Positions 12,098-25,641 of a DNA stretch of 64,000 nt are shown here, one piece after another. The stretch's first letter is position 1. Each line of letters begins with the position of its first letter. The notes under the pieces were generated by a model that was not told the DNA's origin, did no database searches, and saw nothing but the letters and a program-made list of their open reading frames with translations. The stretch is from assembly GCA_964036155.1 (NCBI GenBank), contig OZ038423.1, positions 36,285,249 to 36,349,248 of the forward strand, written 5' to 3'. The position numbers and the translations under genes are program-made. Source of the DNA: Diploscapter coronatus. Its lineage: Eukaryota; Nematoda; Chromadorea; Rhabditida; Rhabditidae.

Positions 12098-13496
12098 TCA
12101 AGAGAACATCCTACCTATCACTCCCCCTCCCCAATTAGGGCAAGTCTGATATATTCGAAAAATAGCTAAATCATTTGTTACCAATTCGAATAAAATCTAA
12201 ACGCTATACATATTCATTCTCAACATAATATGGCGCAACATTGACCGGGTTAACTTACATGCACCATTAGGTATCGATTTAAGCGCCGTTCAGAATTTCT
12301 TGCACTTTGGCTCAGATTGCCATACGAATTAAAACGCCGCTTTAGATAAATAAATGCGACAATGCTAATTATCGTCTGAGCACAACTTGCTATGACCGGA
12401 GCTATCGGAGTGTAAAGATCCTAAAAATTATCTACATAATTGACATTAATAAGTTTTATTTTGGTAATATTCGTTTAACTTACATTCCATTCAAGAAGAA
12501 TCTTGAAATATTGCATACCAACAATATCAACAATTAGATAAATGCCCAACCGGTAAAATGCAAAACCAATTAGTTGGGGGATACAGCCAAAAATAATATG
12601 AAGTCCGAACAATGTCCAAAATATAATGGAAAATCGCTTAGTTATTTTTTCGTCACGATGACTAAATTGAATCATTTATATCAAACTAACATATACATGT
12701 GGAAGAATTTCTAACAGTGAAAATGTCCTAGCTCTATATATCGCAACTGCAATCGAAACGAATCGTATGGCCATCATTAAATAATTATCTTGAAGCATAA
12801 GAAATAAATCATTATACAGTAGCATCTAAAATTCCACTTATCAGCTGTCAATGCAAAATTTAACTATAGTAGATTTGTTAAATTTATATGTCAAATAAAA
12901 TAGCATTTTAGTTATTTGGAAAAGTTGCGACAGAAAAGTAGAGACATTATGGTGAAATAATGTATGGAAAACTACAATAATACGATCCATACTATTTCTC
13001 AAAATGTTGACACTTTTCTGTAGCAACCTAGATGATATTTTAAATGATTCGCTTAAACTGTAGATAAATATTGATTAATACACGTGGCTAAAATTTAAAA
13101 TTATGTTACCTTGAATGCGGCACCATGTTGGCAGCACAAGAGCGAAGTTTTATGATAGATATAAAACGAAAACTAAAGTATTATCCTGATTCAATGGATA
13201 TATTGAAAATTGTATCATAAAATAATAATAGTATAAAACTTACCCATATCAATGAACAGATAAAGTAGGACATATTTAGAATGAGTAAGGTAACTATTAA
13301 TTTTTCGAACTGTGGAAATCTCCCACGCTTTCGAAATAACCGATACAGCATAAATATGCCGATAAAAATCGGTATTATTGGGATGCTATACAAAATGGCC
13401 TCGATTTGATACCCTATAAATGAATTTATTTTTTGAAGATAACATCGATATAAAACTATTTAACCAACCTATAGTAAATTTATTTGGATTAAGCAT
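12098..13496 (-). CDS. Seven-transmembrane chemoreceptor-type GPCR (nematode)
   Basis: Eight exons in order on the - strand: 13496-13469, 13413-13244, 13172-13110, 13017-12865, 12825-12697, 12636-12484, 12420-12259 and 12196-12098. They total 957 nt, giving an intact 318-aa protein of the usual length for nematode serpentine receptors. It starts MLNPNKFTIGYQIEAILYS. Hydrophobic segments include IPIIPIFIGIFMLYRLF (TM1), LIVTLLILNMSYFICSLIW (TM2), YLMMAIRFVSIAVAIYRAR (TM3/4 region), FSIIFWTLFGLHIIFG and VIASCAQTIISIVAFIYLK, separated by basic loops such as FRKRGRFPQ. Introns are 47-92 nt. Two acceptors (ACTAAG at exon 6, CTACAG at exon 4) and the GTTAAA donor of exon 4 are weaker than the rest. 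The exact family (sra/sre/srx and so on) is not resolved. It is a lone copy with no tandem neighbour. Confidence 0.7.
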
Positions 13497-16400
13497 GGCA
13501 GCTTTCCACGCAATAATGAATTTGTAAAGTAATGCATTTGATGTTAACAATTCTAAAATAGTAAATCGTTACCGAAATTTATGAAAAAAGCAATGCAGGA
13601 TAGTATGTAAGAATAGGTAAACTGAAAAATTAATTCACCTTTACAAACGTCATAATCCTTTGCATTAGGCATATCATCGCACCAAGGCATTTGATTCTGC
13701 GAATTATTTCTCTAATGACAATAATAACTCTGTAGAATAACAATTTGAGAAAAATGATCTCAATACAGTACGATTTAGAAAGGGTAGCGCTTTCGAAACA
13801 GAAATGGCAAAAAAAAAATAGATCGAGTAAGAATGCAAGACGTTGCTTAGACAATCAGCTCTGTATTTATAGTACTCGCCCAACTTATAATTTAGTGTAG
13901 TTTCAGTTTTACATTCCAATTATACCTGCCCTATATCTTGCAAAACTATTAAGTTTGTATACAAAAGTTGCAGGAGGTGCGAGATTAGAAAATAAACTTT
14001 TCGGACAATTAAAAATTGCATCTGCGTTAAAGTTTGTTTATGTACAGAAAATTAATTAGTCTAGACATTAGGATCGTGTGCTGTAATCGCATGCATAATC
14101 TATCATAGGATTGTTTACAGTGCAGCTGATTTTCATTGGGCTGCGATGTGGGCAGTGTGAAATTTTTGGAAAAAAACTTACAGTAAGCCATCTTACTGCA
14201 CCGCCAACATTCCTGCCCATCATGTGAATTCTAAAACAGTAATTCCATGCACCAAATAGTTTGTCATTGTCTATGAGATATGCATCAAGGTCTCTATGAG
14301 TTCCTTACAAGAATATCGTGATACGGTATGATGTCGGCAATCTGTGAACATCGAATTCTGATCATTTTCTGACATTTCTGCGTTCATCGTAAACATGCAT
14401 AATTGTCGCTCTAATGATAGCTTTGAATTTGTCATGATACGGTCATTAGATCTTCAATGTTTGCATAATATTACATCTTGTATGTATACAGAATTGTTTC
14501 ATGTGCAGGTGGTTTTTAATTAATGCAAGTAGTTGCATTTCTAAACACTAACATTGGTGCTGAACTCTGTCATCAAAAATTCTTGTTTGTGAAGTATATT
14601 AGATTTCAATCATTTTGTGCTCATTATACTCCATTGTAAATGACAAAACCGTTGCCTGCCTGTGCCCTTCGCGAAAAGGGGAGGTGCGAAACACATCGCG
14701 TTCCCCATGCGTGTGAAAAAGGAATAATACAACAGTGTAGAGGTTACTGACGCACAAATACTCACTAATTCCTAAGGTTTTCGCTTAAACATAGTCCGAT
14801 TTTTAGGTGATTCGGGCGTTAGAGGCACCGCTCAGCAGCCCTGTCTGTTCGTCTGAATGATCTTGATTCTCATATTTTCTGAGGTACAAAATTTACTATC
14901 CCAGTAATTGAATACAGGCCAATTTACTACTCTATGTGTAATTTGCAGGTGTTGGGTTTGTACGGAATGATTGTTGCACTGATCTCATCATCGAAAGGCG
15001 ATTCTTCATAATTTGTAAAATTTTTATATTCGACTTTATCAGAAATTTCGAAAATTCATTGATAATTTGCTCGAAGAATATTTCTTTGATTTTACAATTT
15101 AACCTTTACCGCCCAAATAAATTTATTTTTTTCATATTTTTCATATTCAACAGGTCTTTGTGTATAGAACGGAATCATTCAAGGAAAGACAAAATGTATT
15201 CAATACTTCGTACTTCAATTCTACAATTTCAGTTTACAATAATCGAAAATGAAGATGATAAGATGGAGATGACTTTTTCTTTTTCTTCATATTATGGAGG
15301 TTGATGCATCTTTCTGCTGGAATATCGCATTTTTTGGTAAAAATCTTCTCATTCTAGTGCTGAACCACAAAATGACTAGATTTTGGTCATGGTTTTCCCG
15401 TAAAAGTGCCGACTTTCTGCGTCCCCGGTTTATTCCCGTTTGATCATCCAATTTCATTCGAATCCAACAGTCCGCTAGACGAAATCAGGCAGCTGTCGCT
15501 TATCATTTTTTATCATTTAGGTGTGTGTTTCATAAGCGATGTAATATTCGACAAGGCGGGTGATAAGATTTTCAGAACCACGAGAGATAATGATACTTTT
15601 AGAGATTGAAGAAATGCCGAGATAAAGAAACTGCTTTATAAAATGCGAGAAGAGAAGATGGAGAAAAGGAGAGATGAAGTAATTTAGAGGAAAAACTAAA
15701 GAGATCAAGAAATTTTGAGAGAGAAAAAGATTCCAAATGAAATTAGAGACGTGGCGGGGGAATTGATAGGAGCAATCTGAAAAAAATGATGAAGATTTGA
15801 GTGATAGCGACTGATATGAATGATGATGAGTGATAAAAATCTGATTTATCGAAAGAGCAGTTTTTGAGATCTCTCGATTTTTCCTCTGCAATAAAGGTAA
15901 ATTTTTCAAAACTCGATTTTCGGAATTTTTCATTTCAATTTATCCCACGTTTTTGAAAATTTTGGAAGAAACTCTGAAAATATTATATCTTCCTAAATTG
16001 TCTAGATTTGGAGAATTTCGACTTTTCTCTTCGAATTTGATAAATGTAGCCGATACGATGTTAGCTTCTCGAATCTGGGTCGCGCAGAGCTTCATCGCTC
16101 TTTTTGGGCAGAGAGAGGGGCTGCTTAAAATTTTTAAGTCTCCAAAGAATATTCAACTCGTTTATCATATATAACATTAATAATCTTCTGGGCGCCGGCC
16201 TTATTTCACTCTTTCTCGCGCATTCGCTTTTCTCGAAATCTCTCATCTTCCCACTCTCCATGTTTGGAATGAGCTCAATATAAAGAATGAGACATGGACT
16301 CTTACATATTTAGTGGGCGGGGCATAAAAACCCTCCCCTTTCAGGAATAAATCACAGCTCCCCGACCAACCCCAACCCTATCACTTTATATCTTTCGGTC

Positions 16401-16680
16401 TCTCCATATAAGTCTCTATATTTCGAGGAATTCATACTTCTGCATTCTGCGCAAGGGGCATTATTTTTAGCGCATCAAAATCCGAGAGACCCGAATTCCG
16501 AATCATTTTTCAATGTCAAATACGCGAGTTTATATTTGAGCTGGGCTACAGTATAACGAAATTTAATAGAGGAAGCTGAAGAAGAGTCGTAGCAAGGAGA
16601 TGCAAAGCTTAATGAAATGTTTCGAAAACTTAAATGATGAAGAAACAGCTATTTTCGTAAATCTCATAAAAAGGAACAGC

Positions 16681-16796
16681 CTAGATAGGGTCCCCGAGCT
16701 CCGTTCCTTTGCAAAAATACGTTTGTGGTAGTTTGAAGCCAAAAACTTTGGAAGGAGTACCCTTCAAACCCTAATGCCTCAAAAGGCCCTATCTAG
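16681..16796. repeat. Small foldback element
   Basis: CTAGATAGGG at 16681-16690 is inverted as CCCTATCTAG at 16787-16796, with partial complementarity inside (AAGGAAC / GTTCCTTTGC). Size and structure suggest a degraded MITE or a stem-loop. I saw no second copy in the window. Confidence 0.35.
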
Positions 16797-19700
16797 ATCA
16801 GATCGACGATAAACCTGATAAAAATGGTTCTATGCAACAATCAAGACAAAATAGCCGCACACAACCGCGCACAAGCAATATTTCGTTTGTGAAAATGCGT
16901 TCATTTTGGGTGACGGATTTTTGCGATTTTTCGAGCAGGAAATGTTATTCTTTCTTCACAGAAGTCTTATTTATAACCCAGATAGTCTTTTATGTGCAAA
17001 GATTTATCCAAAAATGAGGCTTGGAATAACCACTTGGGGATCCTAAGTTTAGAGAATACTTTACTTTATGAGGTGTTACATATTCAATAACATGGAAATT
17101 GAAACGCCACTCTAATTGAACGAATGCTGAAACATAATAAATTCCAACAACCTCAATTTTCAAGATCTTCGCTTTTCAGATTCCAATTATTCGCGTTGAT
17201 TTGATGGAACGATTTCAGCTACCGTAATTCGATTTTTCAATTGATACAAGTGGCTATTGTGCACGATTTCTTCTGAATCAGCTGATTACAGCATACTAAT
17301 TTTATTATTTTTCAAAAATACGCGTTTTCCCTTTTCGCTTTGATCGCTCTTCCTCATATCAGTGATTGCGTTATCAGTTTATCATGGATCGGTTTAGCTC
17401 ACGTATCCTCTGTCTTGCAAAATCCCTCTTTCCCACATGTAATTTGATCTCTTATATTTCCCTGGAACCTCCCATTTTCTAATGTTATTTCTATGTCTCC
17501 GCGTCTTTTCCTCTTTTTCCCTATACTCTCTCGCCCTTTTATGCTTCTTTCAACTCTCTCACTCTCGACGATCCTCATTTTTGTGATATTGCCCACTTCA
17601 TGTTTCATCAAATCTCTTTACCTATCGTTTTCTTCTCACTCTTTTCAGACTCTCATTTTCGAACATTATTTCAATTCTTGAGAAGCTTCATTTAGAAATC
17701 CATTATTTTTAGATCGAAAAATTGAAATTTTTGAAATCTAGGTTTTCAGAAATGTCATTTTTACAGTAATTTTTGAGTTAAAAAAAACTAATTTCCAGGA
17801 AGTCTATCATCCATTTTTAATGAATGACTAAGCTAAATAAGGATTACCTGGGAAGTTCTAATTCTTGCTCCTCCCTTCGAATTTTACTCTCTCATCAATC
17901 ATACTGTAGTCTTTTCTGGAATCTCGAATACATTTTGATTCGGTCGTAGTTTTGTGTCGATTCGACTTTCATTTCGAGATGGGCCCCGAGTCTTTTGATG
18001 GGCTCGCCTAAATCTCTGCCTCAAAATATGATAAATTACAAGTCGCGCATCTATTCTTTCTCTGCACTCTCTTCATTTCCTCGCTATTTCATTCCTTTCT
18101 CTTTCTCCATTTCTCTTTTTATTTCGACTTCTTATTCATGCTACTCATTCTTCGAATAATCGCATAGCTCCATGAATTTTGCATTGCATCATCCACCCCA
18201 CACCCCAATTGTGTTTCGGTAATTCATCTACAATATGAAAACGAGGTCTTTAACCATAAATTACTTTGCAAAGATGCTAAAATTTAGATGTTTCAAGTCG
18301 CTGTTAAGTTTGAATCAGTTTGCGCGTTGCAATTTTGTAGGATTCTTAATTTCTATCTTCATTTTTCATGAAACGTGTCCTGGTATTCTTCAAAAATCGT
18401 ATAATTGTTTTTTTTAGCTGGACGAGCTAATTTTGTTACTTATTTACTCAGCATTTGATTGCAAACTTAAGGATTTTGAATCCTCGGAATTTACCAGATT
18501 CTTTCAGCCACAATAGAATACGTTTAACAAATTTACTAAACTATTTTTGAAATTCTATAAAATTGATATTCTCCTAGTCGAACTTAAAATGTCATATTTT
18601 TTAAGTTTACCTAAAATCGAACTTGAATCCAAACTTGATTCTCGAATTTGATCAATTTCATCATGCGCACTCTTCGATAATTTCAATTCGTAAATGCGGC
18701 AAGGGAATTACTGAATTCTCATCTGATTTTGTGTGATTCGATTCGGATTGGGAAGAAATCAGGCAATCAAACAGGGAAAATAAGGGAAAAGGAGTCATTT
18801 GATTTCATCTCCAAGTACCAGCCGAGGCGAGCAATTTAGGTGACCATTTAGAGACATTTAGGCAGTATAGCAATTGAAAGCGAATTGAACTTGTTCTTGT
18901 AATCTTATGAATTCTGACAATTTCAATTAATGCTATTTATTTGTTAGTTTTTTTTTCGAAATCTACCCTCTAATTCAAAATTTCTTTCATATTTGATCAC
19001 ATTTTCTACCAACACCTAAGTGCATCCATTTCTGGATTGAAATCAAACTCGTTTCATGTAATTTCAACCCTTCATCATTACATTTCTCTATTTATTTTTC
19101 AACTTTTTCTAAATAAGGTTTCATCAGAATTTGCATTGAACTCCACCCACATTTTATCATCATTATCTTTTTCTTTGAATCTCTCTCGCTTTCTTCATTT
19201 CTAACCTACCGTTCGCTTGAATCTTCAATCATACATGAAAGTGTTCATCAAATCAAACCAAACGATTTCTCTGCCTCTCTGCCGCATTCTTGCACTTCCC
19301 TAGTGTCTTGGCCCACCTTCTTTAAATTGTTAAATTCACGTTTATATGATTTCATTCGCGTTTAAATTATACTTCGCGTCTCCCTATGTCTTGCATTCTC
19401 TCCAGTTCATGCACTATTTCGCCAGCCTCCTTTACCGAAATATTTTAATGATTTTCTTATTTGTCGTCTCTAAAACGACGACTGTCGAATTACCCCAAAC
19501 TTGGCGTTTCGAACGAGCGAATTTTCGAGTTCCGAATTTCGCTCGGAAGAGAAATCAAATTTTATACGCGGAAATTTATCGGTTTTGGAAAAATGAGAAA
19601 GAGGTTTTCGATTTCTACCAATTTTCTAAGATACTGCAAGCCATAGATTTTCTTCTCTACAGTATCTTATTCGAACAATGTTGAAGTTTCTGGACTATGA

Positions 19701-22700
19701 ATATCTTTTATTCTTATTTGCGTCTTGATCTTCGAAAAATGTCAAATCCTTGCACTATTTCGTCATCTCGGTTTTACCGACCTTTCCAGAAATCGTTCGT
19801 TTTATTAGCATCTCATAAGGCCCCAATGACGATCTCGTTCCCCCTAAATTGGCCTTATCATATACGATTTGATTTGATTGCTAATTCCAATCATTTCTCC
19901 CCTCTCCCTCTTTACCCCTCAAATCCCCTTTGGTTTGTCCACATCTCTAATCGGCCTTAGTTTTATAGATGATTTGATTTCAAGCTGCTAGCAGGGAGAT
20001 TACAGGCGTTTTTCCATCTCCACATGCACTTTTCTGTGTCTGATTCTCCCTCAATTTTCCACGCTATCTACCAAATCACAATTCCTATATGAGGAAATTG
20101 CTAGGGTGAAAGGGTAAAGAAAGAATGACGAAAAACTACGAAGAGTACGGTTCTCATACTTTACGCACAATTTATAGGTGAAACGTATTGTTTCAATTTC
20201 GTATGATTATATAGTTTTCCAACCCTTTATTACATATGATATATATCATATAAAGCGGGAAATTTTCTAGGAGCTTTTCTCTCAAATATTATCTTAGGAG
20301 AGAAGTACTCATAGACTTGAACTTTATCAATTCGAAACTCCTTCCCAACCTTTAATTTAACCGTTCATTTCTATCCCCTTTTATGGGTAAAAAGCGGCCT
20401 CCAAGTGGGAATAAGAATGACTAACTGAATTGGTAAGGAGGAGTAGTAGGGAAAATAGTGCTTGATTTGGAGAGAAAGTGAGAAAGAGGAAATTATAAAA
20501 GGGAATGAGTCTTTCGTCTCTTTTTGCTGTTGTAATCTAAATGATTTTATATCAATTGAGAGATGGAATTCAGCCTGGCACCGAAATGAAAGAAACTAGT
20601 CGAAAGAAAGAAAAGAAAACTATGAATAATCCAACCATTCCTTCAACTTTATTATATAAATTGGATGAAGGGAATTAGTTTTTTTGCAAAAATATAAATT
20701 TTGTCGTAAATTTTGGAAAATTATTCTCTTTGAATGACAATAGAGAATAGATTTTCCAAATTTTCACATATTTTAAGGTTTATTGAAGTAGATCCATTTA
20801 TCATATTTCTATCTAGCTACATTCGAACTCGCTACTTTTACTTTTCCATATTTTTCGTTAATATCTTCCTCGAAATATGTAGTTTACCCAACTTTTTCGA
20901 AACAATTATGCAATTTTACGCTGACAGATTTTGGCTGAATTTCGTGATGAGCTGTCAATAATGTATGCAGGAAAGTTTGTGAGTTGGAAAAATGATGAAA
21001 AAATTCGAGGAAGGAAGAAAAAGAATAGGTAACTTGAGTAAACTGTCACAATTAGAGACATGCAAAGTTTCTTTAAATAATTTTTCAACACATCTTGTGT
21101 CGTATGATTGATGATTTATGCTCCTATCCTTTATCACATGATTATGAAAATATCTAAATTTCCATTTCAATAGCGACCTTGACTACTGTCACAATTAAAA
21201 AATGCGAACCCTTCACTAAAATGTCATTAGGCAATTTGATTCCTTGAAATGTTACTTTCCTCCCAAGATGCTTATCGTTCTTCCCCTCGCTCACCAAATT
21301 TTAATTCAATCGGAAAAATTTTCGTCTCCTTCCAAGCGAATTTCCAAAAGTTTACCTTTTTCTCGGTAATTTCTTATTTCGTTCATTTCCCCCCTAACTA
21401 ACATGCGATGAAGAACTCTATCATCGAGAAAATTTCATTCGATTAATTTTTTCTCATTCGATGTCAAATTAGGCGCTGAAATGACGATTGCGCGAAAAAG
21501 GCAACTAACTACGTGCGCTAGGAATAAGCGATAGATTATGCTTTTGATTTTTGTGGGAAAAAATAATCTCATTATTTCCTAAGGATATGGTTTGGCAAGC
21601 TACAAAAATCTGATTACTAATTCGATAGAATGTCACACTTTTGAAATTCGGCGACTTTCACGCAGTACCATAGTATATAACTTTTTCGTTGCAAATGCAT
21701 TGCATATATTTAAAATTTGTATAATTAGAAACCTTATAAGCTAGGTTGACATTTTCTTTGATCTTGCACGAGTAGTTTTTAAAAATCTGCATCAAATTTA
21801 CGCTCTACCGTAATTATATGAATCTGAATTACGTGATTTTCACAATCAATCTGAAATATTTTGATCTCATAACTTTTTTTATTTCTTTCTGAACGATTTC
21901 ATGCAGCTTTAAATGGCAAAAAGACGATTCCCTGGGCTACTTCTCATTCTCAGATTGTTTATTTATATGGAATGAAAATACGCTCGAAGCCAAATTTGAG
22001 ATTTGTTTGGCGTCAAACAATGAAATAAGGGAACGAGGGCGAAGGGAATTGTTTCTTTTGGAAAACTAAAATTGGCGATCTTTTGAGAGAATAATTTAAA
22101 CTCTTCTTGATCTTTACAATTCATTAAAGAAAATTTTGCAAACTTCACATTTGATATTACTGATTGGAAGGAAGGTTTATCATATCACGAATTTTATTCT
22201 GAAAGAATTATTTCTACTCATGCATTCACTTTTTCAAAGCTTTGCAAAATGGCGTCACACTTCAGTTACGGTCCATTTTTGTCATTCTGCATCAAACTGA
22301 TCAGCTACTATATCTTACACTTGGCATTGCTTCTGCTTTTCCACGAATCTTACGGTCGTGCAAAATTTGAAAGTCATGCTTCAGCTTTATGGTTCGTTTT
22401 TCGTCATTATTTTGGTCATTTACCATATTTTACAGTTCACATTATTATATTCTCACAATTGTTCCCCCTATTCCCTTATTTCTGAATATCATTCATGCAA
22501 GGTTTGAAAATTCTTCCGATTCAATTTCGCTATAAATTCGATGATTTACCATATTCTAATTTCCACTGTTCTCGCATCAAATATTTGAGTCGTTTCCCTC
22601 GATTCCCTCATTTCTGAATGTCGTTGATGTAACTTGATCTTATTTGTCTGCTCGGAGCGAAATCATCTCTCGATGGGTTGCTCGATTCTCGATTCGAGAT

Positions 22701-23807
22701 GAGATGAGCAGCAGAGCAATTCTCTCTTCATAAAAAGTTGAGAGAGAAAGAGAAGGGATGTTTGAGATGAGAAAAGATGTCAAAAATTGAAGAAATAGTA
22801 CAAGATTCTTTTATTCCTTTATTAGGATAAAAATATAACGATATTTTATGAGAGGAAAAGGGTCAGAAAATCACAGATAGTAAAATTTCTATAAATGAAA
22901 ACGATTAAGTATGATTTTATAAGAGAAGAAAAGTGAAGATTAGAAAAAAAATAGTGTACAGTTTTATCTTTTCTTTTCTCTTTCTATTTCTTTTTATACC
23001 TCTCGAAAAGTCATATCGAATGCGGTAGACTGGAGTGCGAACATCAATGCAAATATAGTAAGCAGCGGCTCGATATGATTGTTAGACAAGTTGTTGGCGA
23101 AATAGCATTGAATATATAGAGGGAAAAAAGGGAATAAGAAAGTTAGCAGAATATGCAAATTTGAGGTCGATCTTTGTTCGGCTAGACTATTATTTTGTTT
23201 AAATTTTTAGACAATTTTGTAATTTTTTGTTGAAAATTCACCGAATAACTTCTAAATTTCTGCTTAGTTCTGCTTAAATTACTACAAAAATTGCTTGAAA
23301 TGCCAAATTTCTGATTTAATTTCATTATACATTTCCACTAGTTTTCTGGAATTCGTCTTCCAAAGAAAACCTATCATTTATCATTTCGAATCACACAACT
23401 CAATTCCGAACCTTACCTCCATTAAATTAAAGTCCTTGGGGTTTACGATATGATTGAAATAACTCGCAGCGATGGCGGTGCGACTTTTTGAACGAATTAC
23501 CTAAATTGCTGAGTAGGAAAGAGAGTAATTCGAATTCGCCTTTTGCATCGATAAAACTTGGAAGAACCCGCGATGATAAAATGATAAAATTTTGCCTTAA
23601 ATTTAATGACGACCGCTCTTGCGCGCGCGCAATCTTTTGAACTGAATCCTTCAATTTTGGTGATGTGTCAGACGATTTGCAAGTAATTGACTAATTTCGA
23701 TAAATTTGCAAAACCACCAAAATGATACAAATTATCATCAAGAGTGAATGAAACCTGGAATTCTGATTCCCGATTTCTAAGACTTCAACCCCTTTCACCT
23801 CGGTAAT

Positions 23808-23877
23808 TAATAAAAGTAGTAACACAACAATTCAACGAATACGCATATTTTGAGCCAATTTAGAAAATAATAACTTA
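23808..23877 (+). repeat. Dispersed repeat, copy 1
   Basis: The stretch from AATTAATAAAAGTAGTAACA through TATTTTGAGCCAATTTAG matches 53445-53500 and 57425-57490. Similarity to the third copy resumes at ATCAAACTTTTCAG (23920-23933, against 57503-57516). It looks like a non-autonomous element. Confidence 0.55.
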
Positions 23878-25626
23878 CCGATAGAGTATAGGATAGGGGT
23901 TTGGTAGTGGAATATTGAGAATCAAACTTTTCAGCTAAGAAAACTCATGATCTTTTTTCCATCGATTTTTGTGGTACTACTTCTATGAGTTGCCTTCCTC
24001 TCTGGTTATATCTCTTCTGAAATCCGAATTCTTGTCCACAGAAATATAACTTTGCCATTGAATTTACTAAATCTTTGTTTCAGGAAGATTGACCTTTGTT
24101 ATTTTCGAAAATGCTTTGAAAATATATAAACGCAATTTTCCTCTTCAGATTTTGTCATGTCACTTTTAATGCGTTATTTCGGTAATGTTTATTTGAGAAC
24201 AACCATTTTCCTTACGAAACTGCGCATATATTTTGCTTCGCAATATCAATTATTTTAGCGAGCTTAGTTCAGGACGCGCCCTAAAACTAAACTGAAATGA
24301 AATCAAAAATGTCGAATTATGACATTACTTCTCTCATTTTCGCTAGGACAAGATTTTATTATTTTTGTTTTATGGCTTTGAAATTGTTCGCTATATTGCG
24401 CATATTATGAGTAGCGGAGTTAGCGATAGATCCAAATAACTAAATTATTTTAGTAAATTTTTTCTAAAATTATTATTTATGTAGGTCTCAAATAGTGTCC
24501 ATCACTACCAAGTTTTGCTCTAACATTATTTCTTTATCTGGATTGTTGTGTATTTACAAGAATTCGATAATCTTCTCTAAAAAGCTTGCCTGCGTTGCAA
24601 TTACCCACCTTTTTCCAAGTTTATAGTAGATTTTACTTCATATGACATTTGTATTCTTCTTCTCTCATTTTCATATCCCTCTCAATTCTCTAATTTTGTC
24701 AAATTACTGTAGCGATTATGTAGATCTGTCACAATTCCGCATTTCTGCATCGCGGTCTTTTCTTCATTTCGCGTATTCATAACAGGTTGGAGCGAAGACA
24801 CTGAAAAGTAAGGCAAATTATCCTTGAACAATTGACACAGATCCTTTCGTTTACTTTTTCATCTCTTTACGGTAGAATAATTATGATGGAACGGTTTCTT
24901 CGCGGAATAAGAAAATGATGTCAAATGGATATTAGGTTCTTTTGATGACAGCCGAAATACCGCATTATGCAACAATTTCAAGAAGATTTATGAAAACCTT
25001 TTATGTTTTTTTTTTATAACTTCTCAATATCTTTTTCTGAAAAACATTATTTCCCCAGCATTTCTTCTAAATCTAGAATTTTCAATTTTACAGTAGCCCT
25101 ATAATATCTAAGCTTTTTCTCCGAATTGATAGGAGATTTGTAACTTTCTCTCTGCGCTCATTTCTGATTGCTCATCGATAGACTAATTGACCCTTGTTCT
25201 GTTTGTCTCGAGGAAATGAAAAGTGTTGTGTCGCGCTCGCGATTTTTTATCCGATCTTATCTTTTCCCTCTAAATCTTCTAATCACTCATTTATTCTACC
25301 TCATTTCGTTTTCTTTTATTCTCTTATTTTCTTTCTTTTTCCTCTATATTTCTCTGTCTTTTTTCTCTGATTGTCTCTCCTCTCTTCATTAACCTCCCTA
25401 TCTATTTGCTCAACCCTCTCAAATCGTTATCATCGTCTTATCATCTAATTCTCAGCTCTTTCGACTGATAAGTGAGGAGATAGCGTGGGAATCGTGGAGA
25501 GTGATCAGATTACGACTCTACGGTACATCGAGATGAGGGGAAAATGAGGATGAAATACGCAATGCACACTTTCGCACAAACACTGCGATTGCGACATGAT
25601 TGCAATGTGGTGCACGGTTGTCAGGG

Positions 25627-25641
25627 CTGCTGCTGCTGCTG
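25627..25641 (+). repeat. (CTG)5 microsatellite
   Basis: Five tandem CTG units in non-coding DNA. No coding frame was found around it. Confidence 0.8.

Noticed and set aside
13630..13919. Overlapping - strand frames upstream of the GPCR, at first taken for an extra receptor exon
   Set aside because: They do not join in phase to the receptor, which already has a good start at 13496, and they lack receptor-like segments.
15517..15933. 138-codon open frame on the - strand
   Set aside because: Ser/Phe/Leu/Ile-rich reading of a pyrimidine tract. No domain, no neighbours and no splice context.
20878..20900. TTTACCCAACTTT resembling part of the SL1 leader
   Set aside because: Only a partial match, with no SL RNA stem-loop or Sm site evident.
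22249..22485. 78-codon hydrophobic open frame (MASHFSYGPF...)
   Set aside because: T-rich DNA gives Phe/Leu/Ile runs by chance. No gene context and no conserved feature that I can see.
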